Assembly: GCA_039975755.1 (NCBI GenBank)
Contig: JBDWGM010000105.1
Span: forward strand, 1-37,488
Direction: 5' to 3'
DNA length: 37,488 bases
Source of the DNA: JABSSA01 sp039975755
Lineage (GTDB): Bacteria > Pseudomonadota > Alphaproteobacteria > Rhodobacterales > Rhodobacteraceae
The notes under the pieces were generated by a model. That model was given only the letters and a program-made list of their open reading frames with translations, did not search any database and was not told the DNA's origin. Below are positions 1-8,331 of this stretch, in pieces (position 1 is the first letter of the stretch; each line of letters starts with the position of its first letter). A program made the translations under genes and the position numbers.

Positions 1-112
1 CTATGGGCCGGGCGGGTACAAATTCACAGACTTTATGCGCGTGGGAATTCCGCTGAACCTCAGCATTGGAATCTTGTCTTCGATCTTTATTCCTGTGTTC
101 TGGCCGCTTTAA
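1..112 (+). CDS. C-terminal end of an SLC13/DASS-type permease (partial)
   Basis: Only the last 36 codons are present, read from base 2 to a TAA at 110-112; the gene begins before the window. The peptide carries a PGGYKF motif followed by a hydrophobic stretch ending in VFWPL. The same arrangement (PGGYKF, about 30 residues, VFWPL) closes the complete SLC13-type permease encoded at 2699-4471 on the other strand, so this is most likely a second member of that family, a polytopic inner-membrane anion or dicarboxylate transporter. Its stop codon overlaps the stop of the convergent flavoprotein gene within TTAA at 109-112. The substrate cannot be judged from the fragment. Confidence 0.75.
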   Translation, partial: YGPGGYKFTDFMRVGIPLNLSIGILSSIFIPVFWPL

Positions 113-1767
113 GCGATATTGTCACTGCGCCCGGCCGCACGCCCCGAAAAGATGCAACCGCCTAGAAATGTGCCTTCTAACGCGTTGTATCCATGGTAGC
201 CGCCGCCGCCAAATCCGGCCACTTCGCCAGCGGCGAACAACCCTGGAATAACGTTGCCATCCGCACCGACCATTCTTGATTGCAAATCGGTTTGAAGGCC
301 GCCCAGTGTTTTTCGGGTCAGAATGTTCAAACGAACCGCAATCAGTGGGCCATTTTCCGGGTCAAGAAACTTGTGCGGTTTGGCAACTCGGATCAGTTTA
401 TCACCCTTGTAATTGCGGGCGGCCAGAATGGCCTGCATTTGCGCGTCTTTGGTGAACGGATTGTCGACCTGCGCATCGCGGGCTTCGATTTGTTCGCGTA
501 GATGCGTTTGGTCGATCAAATCACCGCCGGCGACCTGGTTCATCCCTTTCACTAGATTTTCTAGGGTGTCGCTGACCACAAAGTCCGCGCCTTTGTCTTT
601 GAACGCTTCGACAGGTTCGGTCGCGCTTCCACCTGAAAACACCCGTTGGCGCAACGATTCACGCCAAGATTTTCCGGTGAAATCAGGGTTCTGTTCCGAC
701 CCTGACAATGCAAATTCTTTTTTGATGACTTTCTGAGTCAGCACAAACCAGCTGTATTCGTATCCAGTCGCCAAAATCGCCTTTAGCGTGCCGATACTGT
801 CAAACCCGGGAAGAACCGGCGCTTGGAAACGGTTGCCTGTTGCGTCAAACCACATTGAGGATGGACCGGGCAGAACACGAATGCCATGTGCGGGCCAGAT
901 TGGATCCCAGTTCAGAACACCCTCGGTATAATGCCACATGCGATCACCGTTGATGACATGCCCCCCTGCCGATTTCGAAATATCGATCATACGACCGTCG
1001 ACATGTGCAGGAACACCAGCAACCATAGTCTTTGGCGCGGGGCCCAGTCGATCCGTCGGCCAAACCTTGCGGACCATGTCAAAGTTGCCGCCTATGCCAC
1101 CAGATGTGACGATGACAGACGCCGCATGAAATCGGAAATCACCGGTGATATCGCGGTTGGTTTTTTGTCCACGTGCGGCCGGGTCCTCTGCCAGAACGGA
1201 TCCTGAAACACCGTTGGCCGATCCGTTTTCCATCTCAATACGGTCGACTTGATGCCGAAATTTGTACACCAACCGCCCGGATTTTTCGTGTTCTTCACAT
1301 CGCGCAACAAATGGTTCCAAAACGCCCGGACCAGTTCCCCAAGTGAGATGAAAGCGCGGTACGGAATTGCCATGCCCGGTCGCCGTTCCATCGCCGCGTT
1401 CCGCCCATCCAACAACCGGGAACCAGCGAATGCCCATGCCATGCAACCAAGATCGCATCGGACCGGCGGAAAACTCCAGATAAGATTTCGCCCATTGCTT
1501 GGGGAAATCATCTTCGGGGCGATCAAATTGGGCGGATCCCATCCAATCGCGCGTGGCAAGGTCCTTGCTGTCTTTTACGCCTAACCTACGTTGCTCAGGG
1601 GTATCCACCATGAACAGACCACCAAGCGACCAAAAGGCCTGACCGCCCAAATTCTGCGGACCTTCTTGATCGACGACAATGACTGATTTGCCGCGGTCAC
1701 ACAGCTCTGCTGCGGCAACAAGACCGGACAGGCCGCCCCCGACAATGATTACATCTGCGTTGTCCAT
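109..1767 (-). CDS. FAD-dependent dehydrogenase, KstD/fumarate-reductase-like flavoprotein
   Basis: A 552-residue flavoprotein of the group often annotated as FAD-binding dehydrogenase (COG3573 type), related to 3-ketosteroid dehydrogenases and fumarate reductase flavoproteins. The N-terminus has a dinucleotide-binding fold with GGGLSG at residues 10-15 and an acidic residue closing the second strand. The C-terminus has a second FAD contact rich in glycine (GGGGYHGYNALEG) and ends in a GR pair. There is no signal peptide, so the enzyme is cytoplasmic. The start is fixed by AGGAG a few bases upstream of the ATG at 1767. The BASS symporter gene ends only 9 bases upstream, so the two are probably co-transcribed and this enzyme may oxidise or reduce the imported compound. 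The family is established; the substrate is unknown. Its stop overlaps that of the convergent permease fragment. Confidence 0.85.
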   Translation of the reverse strand: MDNADVIIVGGGLSGLVAAAELCDRGKSVIVVDQEGPQNLGGQAFWSLGGLFMVDTPEQRRLGVKDSKDLATRDWMGSAQFDRPEDDFPKQWAKSYLEFSAGPMRSWLHGMGIRWFPVVGWAERGDGTATGHGNSVPRFHLTWGTGPGVLEPFVARCEEHEKSGRLVYKFRHQVDRIEMENGSANGVSGSVLAEDPAARGQKTNRDITGDFRFHAASVIVTSGGIGGNFDMVRKVWPTDRLGPAPKTMVAGVPAHVDGRMIDISKSAGGHVINGDRMWHYTEGVLNWDPIWPAHGIRVLPGPSSMWFDATGNRFQAPVLPGFDSIGTLKAILATGYEYSWFVLTQKVIKKEFALSGSEQNPDFTGKSWRESLRQRVFSGGSATEPVEAFKDKGADFVVSDTLENLVKGMNQVAGGDLIDQTHLREQIEARDAQVDNPFTKDAQMQAILAARNYKGDKLIRVAKPHKFLDPENGPLIAVRLNILTRKTLGGLQTDLQSRMVGADGNVIPGLFAAGEVAGFGGGGYHGYNALEGTFLGGCIFSGRAAGRSDNIA

Positions 1768-1776
1768 TGGCTTCTC

Positions 1777-2634
1777 CTATCGTGTGCGAAACCACGCCAC
1801 AAAGGGCAGGGCGCATAAATACATGGTGATCCCGTAAACTGCAGAGGGCAAGGCCAGAGTGCTGAACCCTTGGGTCGTGCCGCTGATCAATGCGGCCAGA
1901 GCAATACCAAGTGTTGCATTCTGAATGCCAACCTCAAGAGAGATTGTTTTGCGTTCACCCCAGGTCAGACCAAGCCCCGATGCCAATCCAAATCCCAAAA
2001 TTAAAAGCGAAATATTGAGAAAGATCAAAGCGGGCCCCAGCGTGATCAGGTTTTCTGTGAAAATGGTCCAGTTTCCGGCAACAGCGGCAACAATGATGAT
2101 ACCGAAAAGAATTGCGGCCACGCGAGACAGCAAGGGCTCGATCTTGTCTGCGATGGACGGGACCAATTGACGGATCAATAGACCCAGAAGAACGGGAACA
2201 GTCGTTATCAGAAAGACTGCGATGGTCAGTTCTCGCACACTTATAGGTGGGGCTAAATCACCCATAAAATGGTGCAAGGACCAAGCCGCTAAGGCGGGAA
2301 CCGTCAACAACGACAAAAGACTGACAATTGCGGTCAACGTTACAGACAATGCTACATCGCCCTTGGCCAGTTTTGAGATCATGTTTGATGTGACGCCACC
2401 CGGACAAATGCTGAGCAACATGAACCCGACCGCTATTTCCCCGCCCAATCCAAAGACTTGAATGACAATGAATGCAGCCAAGGGCAGCACCGCAATCTGC
2501 GCCACTGCACCCAGAGTAAACGCTTTAGGTCGTGTCAGAACTCTGGTGAAATCTGCGAAGGTCAGGCCCAATCCAAGACTGAACATGATGATTGCCAATG
2601 AAAGCGGCAAAACCACCTTGATAAGGATGTCCAT
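1777..2634 (-). CDS. Bile acid:sodium symporter (BASS) family transporter
   Basis: A 285-residue, very hydrophobic protein with about nine to ten membrane segments and no soluble domain, matching the usual length of bacterial BASS-family sodium-coupled transporters (ASBT/YfeH/SBF-like). The motif CPGGVTSN at roughly the end of the first third matches the conserved family region at the substrate site. I chose the ATG at 2634 because GGAGGAACGCT precedes it; the longer reading from 2655 would place that Shine-Dalgarno inside the gene. It sits 9 bases ahead of the flavoprotein gene and 64 bases after the SLC13 permease gene. Known bacterial members move organic anions such as bile acids, pantoate or pyruvate-like acids; the real substrate here is not visible. 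Confidence 0.85.
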   Translation of the reverse strand: MDILIKVVLPLSLAIIMFSLGLGLTFADFTRVLTRPKAFTLGAVAQIAVLPLAAFIVIQVFGLGGEIAVGFMLLSICPGGVTSNMISKLAKGDVALSVTLTAIVSLLSLLTVPALAAWSLHHFMGDLAPPISVRELTIAVFLITTVPVLLGLLIRQLVPSIADKIEPLLSRVAAILFGIIIVAAVAGNWTIFTENLITLGPALIFLNISLLILGFGLASGLGLTWGERKTISLEVGIQNATLGIALAALISGTTQGFSTLALPSAVYGITMYLCALPFVAWFRTR

Positions 2635-2698
2635 AGCGTTCCTCCGGTTATTCAAAACCTATGTGAGAGCGCCATGGACGAGCAAGCATGACGCGCCG

Positions 2699-4471
2699 TC
2701 AGAGCGGCCAGAAAACCAAAATGGCTGGGATTGAAACCGCAATAACGATAATCTCAAGCGGCAAACCCATTCGCCAGTAATCCCCGAATTTATACCCGCC
2801 GGGGCCAAGGATGAGCGTGTTATTCTTATGCCCGATTGGGGTTAGGAACGCAGACGAGGCGGCGACCGCAACGGCCATCAAAAACGGGTCAGGCGAAACC
2901 CCCAAGGTCAAGGCCATTTGGATGCCAACCGGTGCGGCGACAATTGTTGTCGCTGTGTTGTTCAGGATGTCGGACAGGGTCATCGTGACAATCATCAGAA
3001 CTGTCAGAACCGCCCAAGCGGGCAATCCGTCCGTCAAGGCAACCAACCATCCAGCAATTAATTCCGTGCCCCCAGATCCTTCAAGTGCAGCGCCCAATGG
3101 GATCATTGAACCTAGCAACACGACGACGGGCCATTCGATATGGGTGTACAGTTCAGACAACGGTACGATTTTTGCCAACACATAGGCGACGACCACAAGG
3201 CCAAGGGCAATGGGCAAGTAGATTAACCCAAATGACGCCAATGCGACCGCACCTGCGAAAAGACCAATGGCCAGCCAAACTTTGCTATCGGCAGTGACGT
3301 TCAACCCTCGTTCGGCCAAGGGCAATGTACCCAACCAAGTGCTAACATCAGGACCAGTTCCAGCAGGCACCAATAACAAAAGGATGTCGCCGGTTTTGAG
3401 CGCAGTCTTTCGGATTTGCTGGGTGATCTGTTTTCCTTCGCGGGAGATGCCCATCAAAACTGTGCTTTGTCGCCAGGAAAGACCAACCGCTTGTGCTGTT
3501 CGCCCGACAAGGCGGCTTTGGTCGGTCACGACAACCTCGATCACCTCGACCCCTTCACCAGCAGCATTCAAACGTTCTTCTCGTTTTGTATCTGCCAAGG
3601 CCAGACCAATTGCGGTGCGAAATTCGTCCAATGCTTCGGGGGCTGCTTCCAAAACCAACGCGTCGCCCGCCTGAAGGGTCGTGTTTTGCGCCCGCCCATA
3701 GCGACGCTTGCCGTCTCGGATCAAACCCAGGATGGCAACATCGGTTTTTTCGGCTTCTTCTTCCAATTCATTGACGCGTTTCCCAATGTGCTGGTTGCCT
3801 TCAGGAACGGTTAATTCCGCGATATATGCAGACATATCGTTTGTTCCGACGGCGTCTTCGTCCCGTTTGGGAATCAATCGCCAGCCGATCAAAGCCACAA
3901 AGAGCAAGCCCGCTATCGCTGTCACGCCGCCCACCGGCGCAAAGTCGAACATACGAAAGGGTTCGCCCAACGTATCTTCACGAATGGTCGCAATAATGAT
4001 GTTGGGGGGGGTTCCGATCAACGTGACCATACCACCCAGAATTGTCGCGAAACTTAAGGGCATCAGGCTTAACCCAACTGGGCGCCCGGCTTTTCGGGCT
4101 GTTTGAATATCGACAGGCATCAAAAGGGCAAGTGCCGCGACGTTGTTCATAAAGGCAGACAACACCCCGCCGATAGCACCCATCAAAGTGATATGACCTC
4201 CCAAGGATCGCGACGCGTCAACCAAAGTGCGTGTGATCAAAAACACAGCACCGGATCGAACAAGACCTGCAGACACGACTAGGACCAATGCCACAACAAG
4301 TGTTGCTGGGTGGCCAAAACCTGAGAACGCTTCGGATGAGGGGACAACGCCCAATACGACGCCAACCATGAGGGCGGAGAACGCGACTATGTCATAGCGG
4401 AATCGCCCCCAAAGAAGCAGAGCAAAAACAGCGCCAAACAGCGAAAAGAGGATTATCTGATCTTGTGTCAT
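2699..4471 (-). CDS. SLC13/DASS-type permease with two internal TrkA-C (RCK_C) domains
   Basis: A 590-residue inner-membrane permease. Membrane segments flank a soluble middle part (about residues 210-380) made of two TrkA-C-like repeats, each with an LxxGDxLLL-type strand (GDALVLEA and GDILLLLVP). This is the classic architecture of SLC13-like anion permeases with RCK_C insertions. The two half-repeat signatures are visible: GTPPNIIIA in the first half and NNTATT with a later TPIGHKNN in the second. Family members carry dicarboxylates, sulfate or sulfonates; the substrate is not decidable here. The ATG at 4471 has only a weak upstream ribosome site, so the start is slightly uncertain. It leads the minus-strand group that continues with the BASS symporter and flavoprotein, 64 bases on. 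Its C-terminus matches the permease fragment at the window start. Confidence 0.88.
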   Translation of the reverse strand: MTQDQIILFSLFGAVFALLLWGRFRYDIVAFSALMVGVVLGVVPSSEAFSGFGHPATLVVALVLVVSAGLVRSGAVFLITRTLVDASRSLGGHITLMGAIGGVLSAFMNNVAALALLMPVDIQTARKAGRPVGLSLMPLSFATILGGMVTLIGTPPNIIIATIREDTLGEPFRMFDFAPVGGVTAIAGLLFVALIGWRLIPKRDEDAVGTNDMSAYIAELTVPEGNQHIGKRVNELEEEAEKTDVAILGLIRDGKRRYGRAQNTTLQAGDALVLEAAPEALDEFRTAIGLALADTKREERLNAAGEGVEVIEVVVTDQSRLVGRTAQAVGLSWRQSTVLMGISREGKQITQQIRKTALKTGDILLLLVPAGTGPDVSTWLGTLPLAERGLNVTADSKVWLAIGLFAGAVALASFGLIYLPIALGLVVVAYVLAKIVPLSELYTHIEWPVVVLLGSMIPLGAALEGSGGTELIAGWLVALTDGLPAWAVLTVLMIVTMTLSDILNNTATTIVAAPVGIQMALTLGVSPDPFLMAVAVAASSAFLTPIGHKNNTLILGPGGYKFGDYWRMGLPLEIIVIAVSIPAILVFWPL

Positions 4472-4675
4472 GAACTGAGAATAACCGTTTCAACCAAAAG
4501 GTTCGATGGAAATTCTGTCTGAGTGCCACTTTGATCAGCGATGAATTGGCGAAAGTGACCTTCCTGTCCAAATGAGAAACTGCAGCAGTGATTGCAACGA
4601 ATAAGTTTAGCGCTGAGAAAGATGCACAGGTTCAGCAATCCGACCTTAAGCTGGGAATTCAAACCTGAGCGGGGA

Positions 4676-4704
4676 TTGAACCGAAGGGCCAGCCTGAATA
4701 TAGA
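4676..4704 (+). promoter_or_regulatory. Candidate sigma-70 type promoter of yebC
   Basis: TTGAAC at 4676-4681 and TATAGA at 4699-4704 are separated by 17 bases and lie 34 bases ahead of the yebC start codon. The match is by eye only and no transcript evidence exists, but spacing and position fit. Confidence 0.4.
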
Positions 4705-4737
4705 ACTTTATACATTCGATACGTGAGGAGACGCACC

Positions 4738-5481
4738 GTGGCAGGCCATTCGAAATGGGCGAATATTCAGCACCGTAAGGGACGCCAGGACAAGATCAGA
4801 GCAAAGCTCTTTTCAAAACTGTCCAAGGAAATCACCATTGCCGCCAAAATGGGCGATCCTGACCCCGAGAAGAATCCTCGTTTGCGTTTGGCTGTTAAAG
4901 AAGCCAAAAGCCAGTCCATGCCGAAAGACAATATCGAACGCGCGATCAAGAAATCGCAAGCGGGAGATGGCGATGATTACGAAGAAATTCGGTATGAAGG
5001 CTATGGTCCAGGTGGTGTTGCAGTGATTGTCGAAGCGATGACCGATAATCGTAACCGTACTGCATCCACGGTGCGTTCGACATTTACCAAATCTGGCGGG
5101 AATTTGGGCGAAACAGGTTCTGTCGGGTTCATGTTCGAACGCAAAGGCGAGATTGTTTACAATGCCGAAGCCGGTGATGCAGACACGATCATGATGTCTG
5201 CAATCGAGGCCGGTGCGGAAGACGTCGAAAGCAGCGAAGAAGGGCATTTCATCTGGTGTGCGGACACTGATCTGAATGATGTTTCGTCCGCGTTGGAAGC
5301 CGATCTTGGAGAAAGCGACGCAACGCGCCTGGTCTGGAAGCCCACGACGACGACGGAACTGGATTTGGATGGAATGGAAAAACTAATGCGGCTGATCGAT
5401 GCATTAGAAGATGACGATGATGTCCAGCGCGTCACTGCGAATTTTGAAGCAAGCGACGAAGTTATGGAACAGTTGGGTTAG
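4738..5481 (+). CDS. yebC: YebC/PmpR family transcription/translation factor
   Basis: A 247-residue member of the widely conserved YebC/PmpR/TACO1 family. It opens with AGHSKWANIQHRKGRQD, the family's near-invariant N-terminus, which shows that translation begins at the GTG at 4738, not at the ATG 15 bases upstream; GAGGAG lies at the right distance. Other hallmarks are the RLRLAVKEAKSQSMPKDNIERAI region and GYGPGGVAVIVE, and an acidic C-terminal part. Family members bind DNA as regulators in some bacteria and relieve ribosome stalling at proline-rich stretches in others; which role applies here is unknown. The gene stands alone, flanked by a candidate promoter and a terminator hairpin. Confidence 0.96.
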   Translation: MAGHSKWANIQHRKGRQDKIRAKLFSKLSKEITIAAKMGDPDPEKNPRLRLAVKEAKSQSMPKDNIERAIKKSQAGDGDDYEEIRYEGYGPGGVAVIVEAMTDNRNRTASTVRSTFTKSGGNLGETGSVGFMFERKGEIVYNAEAGDADTIMMSAIEAGAEDVESSEEGHFIWCADTDLNDVSSALEADLGESDATRLVWKPTTTTELDLDGMEKLMRLIDALEDDDDVQRVTANFEASDEVMEQLG

Positions 5482-5572
5482 TCCTTCGTCCTGACGGTCT
5501 AGCGATGAAGTTCTTGCGCGTTCCTATAATTTGAATCGCGCGCTTTATTTGACCAATTTTCGTTTAATGAAT

Positions 5573-5605
5573 AACCGAAGCCAGAGATGTGGCCTCGGTT
5601 TTTTT
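5573..5605 (+). terminator. Rho-independent terminator of yebC
   Basis: AACCGAAGCC at 5573-5582 pairs with GGCCTCGGTT at 5591-5600 with one mismatch, around an 8-base loop, followed by a run of T to 5605. It lies about 90 bases after the yebC stop and before the convergent chemoreceptor stop. The T run is on the plus strand only, so it mainly serves yebC. Confidence 0.8.
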
Positions 5606-5648
5606 GGAATAAGCCTGAGGATTGTGCACCGAATGATGGGCAGTTTGT

Positions 5649-8036
5649 TCACGCGACGAAACGATTGTCCTCGTTTCCTTGATCGCCTTGCCATCCTCTG
5701 AAACGGCCAACCAGTTCGCCAAGCTCTCGTACTGACAAAGCCAGTGCACTTGTTGCTGCAGTCGTTTCTTCGAACATAGCTGCGTTTTGTTGTGTGGACA
5801 TATCCAGCTTGTCGATCGATTGGTTAACCTCGTCGATGCCTTGTTTTTGTTCCACCGCACGCGAAGAGATCCCGTCAATTTGATCCGCAATTGCGTCAAC
5901 GCTTTTTGTGATATTGGCAACGTTCACACCGTTGTCTTTCACCAAGGCGACACCTTCTTTGACGTGAAGGGTACTTTCGGAAATCAGATTATTAATCTCG
6001 CGTGCTGAGTCTGCTGCTCGCTGTGCCAAAGCCCGCACTTCCGAGGCAACAACCGCAAAACCGCGTCCGGATTCACCGGCTCGAGCGGCCTCGACACCGG
6101 CATTCAGGGCAAGCAAGTTGGTTTGGAAGGCGATGTCATCGATAACCTCAATGATCTTGCCAATTTCTTCTGAAGAACGCTCGATCTTGTGCATTGCAGT
6201 TTCAGTACGTTTTACCGCATCGATACTGGATTTCGCCCGCTCGGTTGTTTCATGTGTCAACTCTCGTACAGATTGGATGCCTTCTGTCGTCTGTTCAACG
6301 AGATTGGTCATGACTTGCATGGTTGAAGATGTTTCATTGATGGCAGCTGCAGCGCTTTCTGTTCGTTGCGATAGATCCAAGGACGCGGCCTCGATTTCGC
6401 TGACAGTGGTCCCCAAATGAGACGTGTTTTCCGAAATTTCGCTGACAATTTCCTTCAACGATTTTAGCGCGGCATTGAAATCCAAGCGTAAAGGTTTGTA
6501 CTGTTCGTCAAAGAAGTGATCGATAGACACATCCAAGTCGCCATCTGCCATGCGTCTCAGCGAGTCTGCTAAGTCTGTTACAACTTGCGCCAATGCGGCA
6601 GCCTGCTTTTCTTGTTCGGCGGCATGCTCTTTTTGGACTTTGTCATTTGCGGCGCGCAATTCGCCCAATCGTACTTCTTCTGCTTCATTGGCCGCTTTTT
6701 GTCGTGCTTCTTCGGCGGCTTGACGCTGCTGTTCTTGCTCGGCGCGTTCTATACTGTCTTTTTCGGCCTGTTCCGCATCCGCTTTCGCCTTTTTCAATGC
6801 GTCTCTCATATCCGCAAGACTCGCAGACATTTGACCAATTTCATCAGCTCGATCAGTGTTCAAAATCTCACAATCATAATTCTGTTCACCAAGCTCGCCC
6901 ATCGATTCAGATACTTCCAGTATTGGGCGTACGATTGATTTTGACATCCACAACGCGACTAGAGTTGTCACCGCAGTGATGACCAGGCCAAGTAAGGCGA
7001 AGCTGTTTCGCATTGCATTAACGGGTGCATACAACGCAGATGCGGGCTCCTCTGTAATGATGGCCCATTGCGTTCCGTGAAAACTGAGGGGGGAGTAGGC
7101 GGCAACCATATCGCCAGCTCCTTCGACTTGATAACTCGTTACACCCGTTTCGTTGTTCAAACCCTTTTCAATTGCCGGGCTTTGTTTGCTCGTGGACAGA
7201 ATTTCATTTTCTTCGGTCGAAGCGATGTCGCTTCGCAAAAGCCCATCCTCACCTACGATGTAGCTGACGGCCACGTCGCCCAAACCTGTATCCGCATTCA
7301 CTGCCGCATTGATTTTGTCGACAGGCATCTGGATTGCGAGCACACCGATGTACCGGTTGTGTAGATCATAGACGGGTCGCGCGATGAACGCAGCGGGCGC
7401 GTCCGCGGATGGACCGTAAGGTGCGAAATCAAAATATACCGCTGTTTCTGCCGCGTCCAATTGTTGTGCTGCACGAAACGCGTTTGCAAGATCGGTGTCT
7501 TTCCATTCGCCCGAATTCAGATTGGTTGCAAAATCCAATTCCTTGAACACGGTGTAGACAACGTTCCCATCAGGATCGATCAGAAATATATCGTAATATT
7601 CCATCACGGTAAGACGGGCATTCATCCCACTGTGAAAATGCCCGTGAATGGCATCATAACGGCCATTAGCGGTGCCTTCGTTTAAATTGTTTTTTTGACC
7701 GGCCGGGTGCGGATTGTCTTCGATGTATGAACGGTGGAGGGACTGCAGCGGGTTATTTATGTCTGCAAAAGCTTCCGTAAATTCGATAAGACCGTCGACT
7801 GTTGCCGTATCATAGGCCAATGCGTAAAGGTCGGCGTCGACATTAAGAAGCAAATCCTTAAGTCGTGTAGCCGGTCCTTGGCTCGCAGCTGACAGGCGCC
7901 CATAAGCTTCTTCCGTCAAAGCATTTCGTGATTGAGTGAACGCAGCAATCGAAGCAACCAAAACTGACAGAGCGGTGAGTGCGATCATGATCGCGGGCAG
8001 TTTAACGACTAAACGAGTGTTGTGAAACCGAGACAT
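5649..8036 (-). CDS. Methyl-accepting chemotaxis protein with Cache-type sensor and two HAMP regions
   Basis: A 795-residue transmembrane chemoreceptor. From the chosen start: membrane segment at about 12-33, a periplasmic sensor domain of about 310 residues with dCache-like features (MEYYDIFLIDPDGNVVYTV and a later GVLAIQMPVDKI), membrane segment at about 345-364, HAMP to about 415, a long charged coiled coil rich in A, E, Q and K (about 415-490), a second HAMP-like segment, then the MCP signalling hairpin whose tip reads FQTNLLALNAGVEAARAGE. It ends in NRFVA with no obvious CheR-binding pentapeptide. The ATG at 8036 has AGGA six bases upstream; an adjacent ATG at 8039 is possible, and the longer open frame to 8246 is not supported. 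No other chemotaxis genes lie nearby. The ligand is unknown; Cache receptors often sense small organic acids or amino acids. Confidence 0.95.
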   Translation of the reverse strand: MSRFHNTRLVVKLPAIMIALTALSVLVASIAAFTQSRNALTEEAYGRLSAASQGPATRLKDLLLNVDADLYALAYDTATVDGLIEFTEAFADINNPLQSLHRSYIEDNPHPAGQKNNLNEGTANGRYDAIHGHFHSGMNARLTVMEYYDIFLIDPDGNVVYTVFKELDFATNLNSGEWKDTDLANAFRAAQQLDAAETAVYFDFAPYGPSADAPAAFIARPVYDLHNRYIGVLAIQMPVDKINAAVNADTGLGDVAVSYIVGEDGLLRSDIASTEENEILSTSKQSPAIEKGLNNETGVTSYQVEGAGDMVAAYSPLSFHGTQWAIITEEPASALYAPVNAMRNSFALLGLVITAVTTLVALWMSKSIVRPILEVSESMGELGEQNYDCEILNTDRADEIGQMSASLADMRDALKKAKADAEQAEKDSIERAEQEQQRQAAEEARQKAANEAEEVRLGELRAANDKVQKEHAAEQEKQAAALAQVVTDLADSLRRMADGDLDVSIDHFFDEQYKPLRLDFNAALKSLKEIVSEISENTSHLGTTVSEIEAASLDLSQRTESAAAAINETSSTMQVMTNLVEQTTEGIQSVRELTHETTERAKSSIDAVKRTETAMHKIERSSEEIGKIIEVIDDIAFQTNLLALNAGVEAARAGESGRGFAVVASEVRALAQRAADSAREINNLISESTLHVKEGVALVKDNGVNVANITKSVDAIADQIDGISSRAVEQKQGIDEVNQSIDKLDMSTQQNAAMFEETTAATSALALSVRELGELVGRFRGWQGDQGNEDNRFVA

Positions 8037-8331
8037 CATTTTTCCTGTTGCTATTGCGCGGTGCGAAAACGGCACAGGAGGCAAACTAGAATGGACAAGT
8101 TTATTAGGCCTTAATAAGGGACTCGAATGTGTCAACGAGGTAGCTCTGAACCTCAGGTCACTGCGTGAAGACCGATATTTTGGTTTGCAGGATCGAGAGT
8201 GCAAAAGGACGATTTTGAGTCGTCGATTTACATAAGTTATGGTCATTCAGGCCGGCGATTTGGAAAAGAAAAAGCGCAAGGCAGTATTGCCATGCGTTTT
8301 GCAGTTTCAAGTCCGAAGAATTTTACCGAAA
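8037..8331. other. Intergenic region between chemoreceptor and cytochrome c genes
   Basis: About 295 bases with no convincing protein gene. It holds the presumed promoter of the chemoreceptor, including an AT-rich near-palindrome at 8101-8117 (TTATTAGGCCTTAATAA), and the terminator of the cytochrome c gene at 8263-8296. A strong AGGAGG followed by ATG at 8091 opens a plus-strand frame of only seven codons, probably chance. Confidence 0.5.
8263..8296 (-). terminator. Rho-independent terminator of the cytochrome c gene
   Basis: On the minus strand CGCATGGCA pairs with TGCCTTGCG (plus-strand 8275-8296) with a single T-T mismatch and a four-base loop. It is followed by GCTTTTTCTTTT down to about 8263. 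It begins 36 bases after the cytochrome c stop codon, an ideal place for an intrinsic terminator. Confidence 0.8.

Noticed and set aside
1777..2634. Calling the BASS protein a true bile acid importer
   Set aside because: The family name is historical; bacterial members carry various anions and nothing in the window shows bile acid breakdown genes other than a distant flavoenzyme relative.
4468..4662. A 64-codon frame overlapping the start of the SLC13 permease gene by ATGA
   Set aside because: The overlap looks like coupling, but the peptide has no recognisable features and no ribosome site; most likely upstream leader sequence.
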